A DNA stretch of 64,000 bases from Planococcus soli. GTDB taxonomy: Bacteria; Bacillota; Bacilli; Bacillales_A; Planococcaceae. The stretch lies in contig NZ_WXYN01000051.1 in the NCBI RefSeq assembly GCF_016881065.1, positions 496,001 to 560,000 on the forward strand, given 5' to 3'. The position numbers and the translations under genes were made by a program. Below, in pieces: positions 1 through 8,605 of the stretch; the first letter of the stretch is position 1, and each line of letters opens with the position of its first letter. The notes beneath the pieces were generated by a model, which searched no databases, was not told where the DNA came from, and was given only the letters and a program-made list of their open reading frames with translations.

Positions 1-129
<129 letters not shown>

Positions 130-169
130 GAAAGATTTTTGTATACTGATTTGAGGGGAGGTGACGACA

Positions 170-406
170 TTGTCAACAGTATTAGATAGAGTAACTAAAG
201 TAATCGTGGATCGTCTAGGTGTAGAAGAAAGCGAAGTGAAACTTGAAGCTTCATTTACCGGTGACCTAGGTGCAGATTCATTGGACGTAGTGGAATTGGT
301 TATGGAACTTGAAGATGAATTCGATATGGAAATTTCTGACGAAGACGCTGAGAACATGGCTACAGTAGGCGACGCAGTAACATATATCGAAAAGAAACAA
401 GCTTAA
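170..406 (+). CDS. acpP: Acyl carrier protein
   Basis: This 78-residue acidic protein carries acyl intermediates of fatty acid and phospholipid synthesis on a phosphopantetheine arm. The attachment motif D-S-L is at residues 36-38, with Ser37 as the modified residue, inside the conserved [10 protein letters not shown] helix. I chose the TTG at 170 as start: a strong GGGGAGGTGA site at 155-164 lies six bases before it, while a GTG at 161 overlaps that site and adds three residues not typical of the family. The gene follows fabG closely and probably shares its transcript. Its 3' side is unusual, with about 300 bases of structured repeats before a terminator-like hairpin. Confidence 0.96.
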   Translation: MSTVLDRVTKVIVDRLGVEESEVKLEASFTGDLGADSLDVVELVMELEDEFDMEISDEDAENMATVGDAVTYIEKKQA

Positions 407-410
407 GACC

Positions 411-534
411 GAAAAACGGAAGCGGCCGTGTAGATTCGACGGGCATAAGACGCTCCGGCGAAGCGGCATTTCTTCAGCCGCACAGCTGGAGTGGCTTATG
501 ACCCTAGAATCTGGGCGCTGAAGCTGGACACCAC
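411..534. repeat. Structured intergenic repeat, copy 1
   Basis: First of two tandem units of about 124 bases beginning GAAAAACGGAAGCGG. It folds into one long hairpin: AGCG 421-424 with CGCT 516-519, AGATTC 432-437 with GAATCT 507-512, CATAAG 444-449 with CTTATG 495-500, CTCC 453-456 with GGAG 488-491 and GCGGC 463-467 with GCCGC 477-481. It has no coding signal and lies between the acpP stop and a terminator-like hairpin, so it is probably transcribed as acpP 3' UTR. Similar GAAAAGCGGAAGCG-type intergenic repeats occur in Bacillaceae genomes as far as I recall; their function is not known to me. Confidence 0.85.
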
Positions 535-658
535 GAAAAGCGGAAGCGATCGTTAAGACCCGACAGGCATAAGGCGCGTTGACGAAGCGGCGTGTTTTTG
601 CCGCATAGTCGACGTGACTTATGACCCCGAGGGTCTGATCGCTGAAGCTAGCCACCAA
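535..658. repeat. Structured intergenic repeat, copy 2
   Basis: Second tandem unit, the same length as copy 1 and with the same order of paired arms but different bases in several: AGCGATC 545-551 with GATCGCT 637-643, AGACCC 556-561 with GGGTCT 631-636, CATAAG 568-573 with CTTATG 618-623, GTTGAC 578-583 with GTCGAC 608-613, GCGGC 587-591 with GCCGC 600-604. The changes relative to copy 1 keep the pairing, which argues that the fold and not the sequence is conserved. Confidence 0.85.
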
Positions 659-690
659 GAAAAGCGAAAGCGGCCTTTTAGACCCTTCCG
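659..690. repeat. Structured intergenic repeat, truncated third copy
   Basis: Right after copy 2 the unit starts again (GAAAAGCGAAAGCGGCC, then TTAGACCC) but stops after about 30 bases, before the CATAAG arm. It looks like the remnant of a further tandem copy. Confidence 0.7.
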
Positions 691-714
691 CAAAACACCA
701 TACTTAAACACCCA

Positions 715-765
715 TTGACGCACAATTGCTGTTATACTAAGCAGTTGTGCGTCAATTCTCTTTTT
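715..765 (+). terminator. Hairpin terminator after acpP and repeat array
   Basis: A perfect 11-base inverted repeat, TTGACGCACAA at 715-725 and TTGTGCGTCAA at 745-755, is followed by TTCTCTTTTT. It ends the acpP transcription unit and lies just before the rnc promoter. Confidence 0.75.
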
Positions 766-792
766 GCACAAAAGCTGAAAAAAAGGTAAAAT
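764..792 (+). promoter_or_regulatory. Sigma-A promoter for rnc-smc-ftsY
   Basis: TTGCAC (764-769) and TAAAAT (787-792) are separated by 17 bases, with the expected transcript start near 799, 26 bases before the rnc start codon. Confidence 0.7.
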
Positions 793-824
793 TGATGGAA
801 GTACACAAAGGAAGGCAGATAAAA

Positions 825-1580
825 ATGGCAATGAATAGAAAAACAAATCACCAAAAGCCGGGCGTCATAAAAGAAAACGCAAAAGCGGCATTTGAACAAC
901 TGCAAAAAGAACTGAATGTTTCATTTAACAAGCCTGCATTGCTGTATCAAGCTTTCACGCATTCATCTTATGTGAATGAGCATCGAAGAAAACAATTTAC
1001 CGACAACGAACGTTTGGAGTTTCTGGGAGATGCGGTATTGGAATTATCCGTTTCGCATTACCTGTACGCGAAATATCCTGAAATGAGCGAAGGTGAATTG
1101 ACGAAGCTGCGTGCAGCGATCGTTTGTGAACCTTCACTGGTTTTATTTGCCAACGAACTTGGTTTCGGCAAATACATCCTGTTGGGCAAAGGGGAAGAGC
1201 TGACGGGCGGACGAACACGTCCAGCACTTTTAGCAGATGTTTTCGAATCGTACATCGGTGCCCTTTACCTTGACCAGGGATTGGAACCTGTTGTCGCATT
1301 TTTGGAGATGGTGTTATTTCCAAAAGTGGAAATCGGTGCTTTTTCGCATGTGATGGATTATAAGAGCCAATTGCAGGAATTGGTCCAGCAAAAAAACACT
1401 GGAGCATTAAGTTATGAAATTATTGATGAAATCGGACCGGCCCATAGCCGTGTATTTGTGACCCGCGTCTCTCTGGCGGAGCAGGAACTGGGCGTTGGCA
1501 ATGGCCGATCGAAAAAAGAAGCGGAACAGCAGGCAGCTCAGCTGGCAATCCGTAAATTGCAGGAAGCAGCGGAGGAGTAA
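825..1580 (+). CDS. rnc: Ribonuclease III
   Basis: RNase III cleaves double-stranded RNA and matures rRNA precursors; in Bacillus it also processes the small cytoplasmic RNA. The 251-residue protein has the endonuclease domain first, with the signature [11 protein letters not shown] at residues 61-71, and a C-terminal double-stranded RNA-binding domain from about residue 178 that ends in the typical G-x-G-x-S-K-K-E-A-E-Q-x-A-A motif. I chose ATG 825 because AAAGGAAGG (807-815) lies nine bases upstream; the reading frame is open further upstream to 747, but that part contains the promoter. The gene is three bases from smc, so the two are co-transcribed, as in B. subtilis. Confidence 0.97.
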   Translation: MAMNRKTNHQKPGVIKENAKAAFEQLQKELNVSFNKPALLYQAFTHSSYVNEHRRKQFTDNERLEFLGDAVLELSVSHYLYAKYPEMSEGELTKLRAAIVCEPSLVLFANELGFGKYILLGKGEELTGGRTRPALLADVFESYIGALYLDQGLEPVVAFLEMVLFPKVEIGAFSHVMDYKSQLQELVQQKNTGALSYEIIDEIGPAHSRVFVTRVSLAEQELGVGNGRSKKEAEQQAAQLAIRKLQEAAEE

Positions 1581-1582
1581 CA

Positions 1583-4500
1583 ATGTTTTTGAAAAGATTG
1601 GAAGTCATAGGGTTCAAATCTTTTGCCGATCGCATCGGCATAGACTTTGTGCCTGGAGTAACAGCGGTTGTCGGTCCGAATGGCAGCGGCAAAAGCAATG
1701 TCACCGATGCCATCCGTTGGGTGCTCGGAGAACAATCGGCAAAATCGCTGCGCGGCGCTAAAATGGAAGATGTCATTTTTGCCGGCAGCGATTCCAGAAA
1801 GCCGCTGAATTTTGCGGAAGTCACATTAATTTTAGACAATACGGATGGGCGTGTCCCTCTTGATTACAGCGAAGTCAGCGTAACAAGAAGGGTTTTTCGC
1901 AGTGGCGAAAGTGCTTATCTATTGAACAAGCAAAATTGCCGGCTGAAAGACATCACGGATCTGTTTATGGATTCGGGGCTTGGCAAAGAAGCGTTCTCGA
2001 TCATTTCGCAGGGGCGTGTGGACGAGATACTGAATTCGAAGGCAGAAGAGCGCCGATCGATTTTCGAAGAAGCTGCCGGCGTTCTAAAATACAAGCAGCG
2101 CAAGAAAAAAGCGGAAGTGAAACTAAACGAAACCGATGAAAACTTAAGCCGTGTGCTTGATATCCTGCACGAATTGGACGGCCGGATGGAGCCGCTTCAA
2201 ATTCAGGCTTCTACAGCCCGTGATTATTTGGATATGAACGAACAGTTGAAGGATGCCGACATCGCTTTACTGGCCTATGATGCGGGTAACCTGCAGCAGG
2301 AATTGGATCAGCTGACACATGACGCTGCCGCCCATTCTGAAAAAGAACAGCAATTGTCAGCGGCCATCAACAAGAAGGAACAGGCGGTAGGCGGCATTCG
2401 CCGCACTCTTGCTGGTTTGGATAATAAAATAGACCAGGCGCAAAATGCCCTGGTGGAAGCCAGCGCTGAGACAGAAAAATGGCAAGGCCGCAAGTTGCTG
2501 ATGTCCGAGAAAAAAAGCAATGCGCATCGCCAAGCCCAGCAGCTGCAGGACAATCTCGATGCAGAGAAACTGGAAAACGATTTTTTGATGCAAAAGCACA
2601 GCGAACAGCTGGCTTTGCTGGAAGAACGCAAAGCGGAGCAGCGGGCGATCAGGACAGCCATCAAAAGTCTGGAAGAGCAGCTCAACCGGACGCCAGCTGA
2701 CATCGATAACGAAATTGAAAATGGCAAATCGGTTTATATCGATTTGATGAACGAACAGGCAACAGTCAAAAATGAACTGAAAAATATCGACTTGCAGGCA
2801 CAGCAATTGTCAGAGTCTACCGGACGCATTGTGTCGCAGCGGACAGACTTTACAGCCGAGCTGACTAAGTTGGAGAAGGAAAAAGTGCAGGCGGAAGGCA
2901 ACGTTCAGGAAATCCGTACGCTCCTGGAAGACAAGCGTCAGCAATACAAAGACAATGAAACTTCCTACCAGCTCCAAAAGCAGGCGTTCGACCAGAAGCA
3001 ATCCATGCTGTTCCAGGCCTACCAGTCACAAAAACAGTTAAGTGCACGGATTGACACGCTGCAGGAATTAGAAGCCGATTTTTCAGGCTTTTTCCAGGGC
3101 GTCCGTGAAGTGTTAGTGGCACGTGAAAAAGGCCATTTATCGGGAATCCGGGGAGCCGTCGCTGAGATTGCCCAGGTAGAGAAAAATTACGCCAAAGCGA
3201 TCGAAACGGCTTTAGGTGCTTCCAGCCAGCACATCGTTACAGAAAACGAACAGCATGCCCGGGAAGCGATTGATTTCCTGCGCAAAAAAAGAGCGGGCCG
3301 CTCTACATTCCTGCCAATGACTGTCATGAAGGCTCGAAAAATACCAGACCATACCTTAGCTGCCATAAGTGAACATCCTTCTTATATTAATATGGCATTT
3401 GAATTGGTCCAATACGATCCGCAATACGCGATGATCATAGAAAATCTATTGGGCAATGTCATTATTGCCGAAGACCTAAAAGGCGCGACGGCCATCGCAA
3501 AAACAACAGGCAATCGGTTCCGTGTCGTAACGCTCGAGGGCGATATCGTCAATGCCGGAGGATCGATGACCGGCGGCGCCAATAAAACACAAGCTTCTTT
3601 CTTTTCCCGGAAAGCTGAGCTTGAGCAATTGCTTGTGCAAGCAGGAGAATTGGAAGAAACGATTTTAAATGCTGAAAAAACAGTTCAGAAAGAACAAGCC
3701 GAAGTTAAAGCCGCTGAAGAAGCTATTCAGATCCTGCGGACCGAGGGTGAAAAATACCGGGATATGGAAGCGGAAAGCTCTATTATTCTGCGTGAAATCG
3801 AAGCGGTGCTTAAGACCACCTTAGAGCGTTTCCAGCTTTTCGAAGCTGAACAGCGCAACAAAGCATACGATTTAACGGCCATCACCGGGCGAAAAGAAAC
3901 AGCCTCTGCGCGACTCGAAAGCATCGTTGGCGAATTGGACGCCATTACAGCGAAAATCGACGAGTTGACTTTGTTCAAGCAGCAAAATGAATCGGCACGC
4001 GATCAGGTGCTTGAGAAATTGGCAGAGCAGAAGTCGCTCCATGCTGTGACGAAAGAACGAGTCATCCAATTGACAGCAAGTGAAGCCGAACTTTTTGAAC
4101 GTTTGGAAAAAAGCACCCGAAAGCTGCAGGAGCATCAAAAAGAATTAGAGTGGATCCAGTCAGAAGAAGCGGCGAAAGTCTATTCGGACGAAGAAATTCT
4201 ACAGGAAATCCAGTCTTGGTCAACGAAAAAAGTGCAGATGCTGGAAACAGTCGAACAGACGAAAGAACAGCGTGCGGCACAGCAAAGCGGATTGAACGGA
4301 CTCGAAGAAGATCTGAAAGAGCAACAGCGCATCTATAAAGGATACGTAGAAGCGGTTCGGATATGTGAAGTCAAATCCACACGCCTGGAAGTTCAAATCC
4401 AAAGCTTGGTATCGCAACTCGAAACCGGCTACCAGCTGACACTCGAGCAAGCCAAACAGTTTGATATGGTGGATGAGGAAGCGGCTGTCCGCAGAAAAGT

Positions 4501-5131
4501 CAAGCTGCTGAAGCAGTCTATCGAGGAATTAGGTCCGGTCCATATTGGAGCTATCGAGGAGTTTGACCATGTATCCGATCGCCATGCCTTTTTAACCGAA
4601 CAGCGCAATGATTTGAATGAAGCAAAAGAAACGTTGCGGACCTTGATTCGGGAAATGGACGGAGAAATGACCAGCCGTTTCGATGATACTTTCCATGCAA
4701 TCCGAAAGCAATTCCAGCTTTCATTTAAAGAGTTGTTTGGTGGAGGTTCGGCTGACCTGGTGCTGACCGATCCAAAGGATATGCTGCGGACTGGTGTGGA
4801 AATTATCGCCCAGCCGCCCGGCAAAAAGCTGCAGAACCTGAGCCTGTTGTCAGGCGGAGAACGTGCACTGACCGCCATCGCGTTATTGTTTGCGATTTTG
4901 AATGTGCGCCCTGTGCCGTTTTGTGTACTGGACGAAGTCGAGGCAGCGCTTGATGAATCGAATGTCGTGCGTTACAGTCAATACTTGAAGAAGTTCAGTG
5001 AAGACACCCAATTTATCGTGATCACCCACCGCAAAGGAACGATGGAAGGCGCGGATGTTCTGTATGGCATTACGATGCAGGAATCGGGGATTTCAAAATT
5101 GGTTTCAGTTAAACTGGAAGAAAAAATTTAA
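1583..5131 (+). CDS. smc: Chromosome segregation ATPase SMC
   Basis: SMC forms the core of the bacterial condensin with ScpA and ScpB and organises and separates newly replicated origins. At 1182 residues it has the family's usual length. The N-terminal head carries the Walker A motif G-P-N-G-S-G-K-S at residues 31-38. Two long Gln/Glu/Lys-rich coiled-coil arms flank a hinge at roughly residues 500-680, which ends in the G-G-S-M-T-G-G-A motif. The C-terminal head has the ABC signature L-S-G-G-E-R-A-L and Walker B with V-L-D-E-V-E-A-A-L-D. It sits between rnc and ftsY with 2- and 15-base gaps, implying one operon. Confidence 0.98.
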   Translation: MFLKRLEVIGFKSFADRIGIDFVPGVTAVVGPNGSGKSNVTDAIRWVLGEQSAKSLRGAKMEDVIFAGSDSRKPLNFAEVTLILDNTDGRVPLDYSEVSVTRRVFRSGESAYLLNKQNCRLKDITDLFMDSGLGKEAFSIISQGRVDEILNSKAEERRSIFEEAAGVLKYKQRKKKAEVKLNETDENLSRVLDILHELDGRMEPLQIQASTARDYLDMNEQLKDADIALLAYDAGNLQQELDQLTHDAAAHSEKEQQLSAAINKKEQAVGGIRRTLAGLDNKIDQAQNALVEASAETEKWQGRKLLMSEKKSNAHRQAQQLQDNLDAEKLENDFLMQKHSEQLALLEERKAEQRAIRTAIKSLEEQLNRTPADIDNEIENGKSVYIDLMNEQATVKNELKNIDLQAQQLSESTGRIVSQRTDFTAELTKLEKEKVQAEGNVQEIRTLLEDKRQQYKDNETSYQLQKQAFDQKQSMLFQAYQSQKQLSARIDTLQELEADFSGFFQGVREVLVAREKGHLSGIRGAVAEIAQVEKNYAKAIETALGASSQHIVTENEQHAREAIDFLRKKRAGRSTFLPMTVMKARKIPDHTLAAISEHPSYINMAFELVQYDPQYAMIIENLLGNVIIAEDLKGATAIAKTTGNRFRVVTLEGDIVNAGGSMTGGANKTQASFFSRKAELEQLLVQAGELEETILNAEKTVQKEQAEVKAAEEAIQILRTEGEKYRDMEAESSIILREIEAVLKTTLERFQLFEAEQRNKAYDLTAITGRKETASARLESIVGELDAITAKIDELTLFKQQNESARDQVLEKLAEQKSLHAVTKERVIQLTASEAELFERLEKSTRKLQEHQKELEWIQSEEAAKVYSDEEILQEIQSWSTKKVQMLETVEQTKEQRAAQQSGLNGLEEDLKEQQRIYKGYVEAVRICEVKSTRLEVQIQSLVSQLETGYQLTLEQAKQFDMVDEEAAVRRKVKLLKQSIEELGPVHIGAIEEFDHVSDRHAFLTEQRNDLNEAKETLRTLIREMDGEMTSRFDDTFHAIRKQFQLSFKELFGGGSADLVLTDPKDMLRTGVEIIAQPPGKKLQNLSLLSGGERALTAIALLFAILNVRPVPFCVLDEVEAALDESNVVRYSQYLKKFSEDTQFIVITHRKGTMEGADVLYGITMQESGISKLVSVKLEEKI

Positions 5132-5146
5132 CAGAGGAGTGGTCAC

Positions 5147-6163
5147 GTGAGTTTCTTTAAAAAATTAAAAGATAAATTTGCTGGAAACACCGAGGCTGAA
5201 GAGTCAACTGAAAAATATAAAGAAGGATTAACCAAAACCCGCACAGGCTTTACGTCAAAGATCAATGATCTGGTTGCGAAATACCGCAAAGTCGACGAAG
5301 ATTTTTTCGAGGAATTGGAAGAAATCCTGCTGCAGGCAGATGTCGGTTTTGAAACGGTCATTGAACTGATGGATGAACTGCGCTATGAAGTGCAGCGTAA
5401 AAATGTCAGAGACACATCCAACGTCCAGTCTGTCATTTCAGAAAAACTGGTGGATATCTACCAGGCTGGTGAAGCCGAAACGAATGAAATCAATTTCGTT
5501 GACGGATTGACGGTTATTTTAGTGGTAGGCGTCAATGGTGTCGGCAAAACCACGACCATCGGCAAATTGGCTCATCGCTTCAAAAATGAAGGCAAAACCG
5601 TTATGCTGGCTGCCGGAGATACGTTCCGTGCCGGTGCAATCGAACAGCTGGATGTTTGGGGTCAGCGCGTAGGCGTCGATGTCATCAAACAAAGTGAAGG
5701 TTCAGATCCGGCTGCGGTCATGTATGACGCTGTCCGTTCAGCCAAATCCCGCGGAGTGGATGTATTGATCTGCGATACGGCAGGGCGCTTGCAGAACAAA
5801 GTCAATTTGATGAATGAACTCCAGAAAGTGCACCGCGTCATTTCACGTGAAATTCCGGGGGCGCCTCACGAAGTGCTGCTGACTCTTGATGCGACGACTG
5901 GGCAAAATGCCATGATTCAAGCACAGACATTTAAAGAAGTCACAGATGTCACAGGCATCGTCCTGACAAAACTGGATGGAACGGCAAAAGGCGGAATTGT
6001 TTTGGCCATCCGCAATAAGCTGAAGATTCCAGTGAAATACGTGGGACTCGGTGAAAAACTGGATGACTTGCAACCGTTCGATGCGCAAAAATACGTCTAT
6101 GGTTTGTTTGCTGAAGGATTGGATAAAGAACAGCAGTTGGAAGATGCAGAAGCAGACAAGTAA
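5147..6163 (+). CDS. ftsY: Signal recognition particle receptor FtsY
   Basis: FtsY is the membrane-associated GTPase that docks SRP-ribosome complexes at SecYEG. The 338-residue protein has only a short acidic/basic N-terminal region, as in other Gram-positive FtsY and unlike the long A domain of E. coli. An N domain precedes the GTPase, whose G1 loop G-V-N-G-V-G-K-T-T is at residues 128-136, followed by D-T-A-G-R and T-K-L-D-G-T-A-K-G-G. The start is GTG at 5147, with GAGGAGTGG just upstream. It is the last gene of the rnc-smc-ftsY unit; a new promoter follows its stop. Confidence 0.97.
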   Translation: MSFFKKLKDKFAGNTEAEESTEKYKEGLTKTRTGFTSKINDLVAKYRKVDEDFFEELEEILLQADVGFETVIELMDELRYEVQRKNVRDTSNVQSVISEKLVDIYQAGEAETNEINFVDGLTVILVVGVNGVGKTTTIGKLAHRFKNEGKTVMLAAGDTFRAGAIEQLDVWGQRVGVDVIKQSEGSDPAAVMYDAVRSAKSRGVDVLICDTAGRLQNKVNLMNELQKVHRVISREIPGAPHEVLLTLDATTGQNAMIQAQTFKEVTDVTGIVLTKLDGTAKGGIVLAIRNKLKIPVKYVGLGEKLDDLQPFDAQKYVYGLFAEGLDKEQQLEDAEADK

Positions 6164-6169
6164 AACTAC

Positions 6170-6198
6170 TTGACAGCTTCAGCGATTTTCAGTATTCT
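6170..6198 (+). promoter_or_regulatory. Sigma-A promoter for ylxM-ffh
   Basis: A consensus TTGACA (6170-6175) and TATTCT (6193-6198) are spaced by 17 bases, starting seven bases after the ftsY stop. Expected start of transcription is near 6205. Confidence 0.8.
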
Positions 6199-6227
6199 AA
6201 GCAGTAGAATGAGTGGGGTGAGCGTCA

Positions 6228-6554
6228 ATGATGGGATTGGAAAAAACAACACGCATGAATTACTTGTTTGATTTCTATCAGGAGCTACTGACACCTAAAC
6301 AGCGGAGCTATATGATGCTGTATTATTTAGATGACCATTCACTGGGCGAAATTGCGGAAGAATACGGCATCACCCGTCAGGCGGTCTATGACAATATCCG
6401 TCGGACGGAAGCGATGCTGGAAGAATATGAACGCAAATTGCAGCTGTTCGAGAAATTTCAGAAACGGCAGCAATTGGTTTCGTCATTTGAAAAACAGCCA
6501 TTCACAGAAGAGCGCGTCCAGCAATTTTTGGGCGAACTGAAGGAATGGGACTAG
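6228..6554 (+). CDS. ylxM: UPF0122 family helix-turn-helix protein YlxM
   Basis: This 108-residue protein belongs to the YlxM/UPF0122 family encoded next to ffh in many Gram-positives. In Streptococcus a YlxM protein has been reported to bind SRP components and to affect Ffh GTPase activity; the role here is inferred from family and position. The sequence has a sigma70 region 4-like helix-turn-helix, with [17 protein letters not shown] at about residues 36-52, followed by a charged helical C-terminus. The start is one of two adjacent ATGs (6228 or 6231) behind GGGGTGA at 6215-6221. It ends 12 bases before ffh and shares its promoter. Confidence 0.93.
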   Translation: MMGLEKTTRMNYLFDFYQELLTPKQRSYMMLYYLDDHSLGEIAEEYGITRQAVYDNIRRTEAMLEEYERKLQLFEKFQKRQQLVSSFEKQPFTEERVQQFLGELKEWD

Positions 6555-6566
6555 GAGGCGGAAAGA

Positions 6567-7925
6567 ATGGCATTTGAAGGATTATCCGAACGCCTGCAAG
6601 GCACCATGACAAAGATCAAGGGCAAAGGAAAAGTCAATGAAGCTGACGTTAAGGAAATGATGCGTGAAGTACGCTTTGCCTTAATCGAAGCGGATGTCAA
6701 CTTAAAAGTCGTCAAGGAATTCGTCAAGAAAGTCAGCGAACGGGCAATCGGCCAGGATGTCATGGACAGCCTGACTCCGGGCCAGCAGGTCGTCAAAATC
6801 GTAAAAGATGAGCTGACCGAATTGATGGGCGGCGAAGAGCGGAAAATCGAGTTTTCATCGAAACAGCCGACTGTTATTATGATGGTTGGTCTGCAGGGGG
6901 CGGGTAAAACGACCACTTCCGGAAAACTCGCCAATCTGCTGCGCAGAAAACACAACCGCAAGCCGTTATTGGTAGCGGCCGACGTCTATCGTCCGGCAGC
7001 CATCCAGCAGCTTGAAACAATCGGCAAGCAATTGTCACTGCCCGTTTTCTCCAAAGGGACAGATATGTCTCCAGTGGAAATTGCACGGCAGGCAATTGAA
7101 CACGCAAAAACCGAACATTTGGATACCGTCATCATCGATACGGCAGGCCGCCTGCATGTTGATGAGGCTTTGATGCAGGAATTGAAGGACATCCGTGCGC
7201 TTAAAGAGCCGGATGAGATCTTCCTGGTGGTCGATTCCATGACCGGTCAGGATGCGGTAAACGTTGCTCAGAACTTCGACGCAGCAATCGGCATCACCGG
7301 CGTCGTTCTGACAAAGCTTGATGGCGATACACGAGGCGGTGCGGCGTTGTCGATCCGTACCGTTACCCAAAAACCGATTAAATTTGTCGGGATGGGCGAA
7401 AAAATGGACGCACTTGAAGCTTTCCATCCGGAACGCATGGCGTCACGCATTCTTGGCATGGGCGATATGCTGTCGCTGATTGAAAAAGCGCAGTCGAGCG
7501 TCGATGAAGAAAAAGCGAAGGAACTGGAAGAAAAATTCAGAACTTCGACTTTTACGTTTGATGATTTTCTTGAACAAATGTCGCAGGTCAAACAAATGGG
7601 ACCATTGGATGAAATTCTAAAAATGCTTCCAGGCGCCAATAAAATCAAAGGGCTTGAAAACGCAAAAGTGGATGAAGGCCAAATGGACCGTGTTGAAGCC
7701 ATTATCTATTCCATGACGAAAAAAGAGAAAACCACGCCTGAAATCATCAATGCAAACCGCAAAAAACGGATTGCAAAAGGTTCAGGAACGACGATTCAGG
7801 ATGTCAACCGGCTCTTGAAACAGTTTGAAGACATGAAGAAAATGATGAAGCAAATGTCTGGCATGAACACAAAAAAAGGCAAAAAGAAAATGGGAATGCC
7901 AGGCCTGGACTCACTTTTCAAGTAA
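6567..7925 (+). CDS. ffh: Signal recognition particle protein Ffh
   Basis: Ffh binds the scRNA/4.5S RNA and signal peptides of nascent membrane and secreted proteins and delivers them to FtsY. The 452-residue protein has an N domain, a GTPase domain with G1 loop G-L-Q-G-A-G-K-T-T at residues 108-116, D-T-A-G-R and T-K-L-D-G-D-T-R-G-G, and a methionine-rich M domain at the C-terminus with the RNA-binding segment around S-G-T-T-I-Q-D-V-N-R-L-L-K. It has a strong AGGAGG site and follows ylxM in one operon. A separate promoter for rpsP lies downstream. Confidence 0.98.
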   Translation: MAFEGLSERLQGTMTKIKGKGKVNEADVKEMMREVRFALIEADVNLKVVKEFVKKVSERAIGQDVMDSLTPGQQVVKIVKDELTELMGGEERKIEFSSKQPTVIMMVGLQGAGKTTTSGKLANLLRRKHNRKPLLVAADVYRPAAIQQLETIGKQLSLPVFSKGTDMSPVEIARQAIEHAKTEHLDTVIIDTAGRLHVDEALMQELKDIRALKEPDEIFLVVDSMTGQDAVNVAQNFDAAIGITGVVLTKLDGDTRGGAALSIRTVTQKPIKFVGMGEKMDALEAFHPERMASRILGMGDMLSLIEKAQSSVDEEKAKELEEKFRTSTFTFDDFLEQMSQVKQMGPLDEILKMLPGANKIKGLENAKVDEGQMDRVEAIIYSMTKKEKTTPEIINANRKKRIAKGSGTTIQDVNRLLKQFEDMKKMMKQMSGMNTKKGKKKMGMPGLDSLFK

Positions 7926-7951
7926 AATTTTAAGGTGTTAAGAAAAAATAC

Positions 7952-7980
7952 TTTACAAACTATTTAAAGCTTGCTAATAT
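7952..7980 (+). promoter_or_regulatory. Sigma-A promoter for rpsP-khpA
   Basis: TTTACA (7952-7957) and TAATAT (7975-7980) are spaced by exactly 17 bases in an AT-rich gap, with transcription expected to start near 7987. Confidence 0.75.
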
Positions 7981-8018
7981 AATATCTTGTGTGAAACTAT
8001 TCGGAGGTGCTTTAAGAA

Positions 8019-8291
8019 ATGGCAGTAAAAATTCGCTTGAAACGTATGGGAGCTAAAAAATCTCCTTTTTACCGTATTGTAGTAGCTGACTCACGTGCTC
8101 CACGTGACGGCCGTCAAATCCAGACAGTAGGTACTTACAACCCGCTGACAGTTCCAGCTGAAGTTAAAATCGACGAAGAACTAGTGTTGAAATGGCTTCA
8201 TGATGGTGCAAAACCATCTGACACTGTACGCAACTTGTTTTCTCAAAAAGGCATTATGGAGAAATTCCATAACGAAAAACTAAACAAGTAA
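8019..8291 (+). CDS. rpsP: 30S ribosomal protein S16
   Basis: S16 is an early-binding 30S subunit protein that stabilises 16S rRNA. The 90-residue sequence begins [21 protein letters not shown] and contains S-R-A-P-R-D-G-R, both diagnostic of the family, and has the usual length. A CGGAGGTG site precedes the ATG. It leads the rpsP-khpA-rimM-trmD cluster and has its own strong promoter. Confidence 0.98.
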   Translation: MAVKIRLKRMGAKKSPFYRIVVADSRAPRDGRQIQTVGTYNPLTVPAEVKIDEELVLKWLHDGAKPSDTVRNLFSQKGIMEKFHNEKLNK

Positions 8292-8304
8292 GGGAGATTT
8301 TCTT

Positions 8305-8538
8305 ATGAAGCAGCTGATTGAGACCATTGTCAAACCGTTAGTTGATTATCCGGAAGAAGTTCGTGTCGAAACCGACGAAAACGCAAGCCGAATTGTCTAC
8401 AAGCTTTCTGTGCATCCTGAGGATACAGGGAAAGTGATCGGGAAACAGGGACGTGTAGCGAAAGCTGTCCGTTCAATTGTGTACTCAGCAGCAGGCGGTT
8501 ATCATAAGAAAAAAACTTATCTCGATATTGTCGATTAA
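8305..8538 (+). CDS. khpA: KH-domain RNA-binding protein KhpA
   Basis: This 77-residue protein is a single KH domain (YlqC family). The G-x-x-G loop is visible in V-I-G-K-Q-G-R-V-A at about residues 46-54. In streptococci and clostridia KhpA pairs with KhpB (Jag/EloR) and acts as a global RNA binder linked to cell elongation; the same role here is an inference from the family. It follows rpsP after 13 bases. The neighbouring ylqD gene found in B. subtilis between this gene and rimM is missing; a terminator occupies the gap instead. Confidence 0.93.
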   Translation: MKQLIETIVKPLVDYPEEVRVETDENASRIVYKLSVHPEDTGKVIGKQGRVAKAVRSIVYSAAGGYHKKKTYLDIVD

Positions 8539-8540
8539 GA

Positions 8541-8574
8541 AAGAAGGAGGAGCCTAGGTTCCTTCTTTTTTTTT
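8541..8574 (+). terminator. Rho-independent terminator or attenuator between khpA and rimM
   Basis: AAGAAGGA (8541-8548) pairs with TCCTTCTT (8560-8567) and is followed by an unbroken T run to 8574. No promoter was evident between it and rimM, so partial readthrough is likely. Confidence 0.75.
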
Positions 8575-8605
8575 CAGAAAAATAGCAGTGGAAGGATGTT
8601 TTTTT

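Noticed and set aside
278-658. Minus-strand open frame of 126 codons across acpP and the repeats
   Set aside because: It lies opposite acpP and the structured repeats, has odd composition and no ribosome site; it results from the repeat sequence.
747-824. Upstream extension of rnc
   Set aside because: This segment contains the terminator tail and a good promoter; the family start and ribosome site place the start at 825.
2308-2806. Long minus-strand frames opposite smc
   Set aside because: They mirror the coiled-coil coding strand, are rich in Ser/Cys/Leu and have no promoter or ribosome site.
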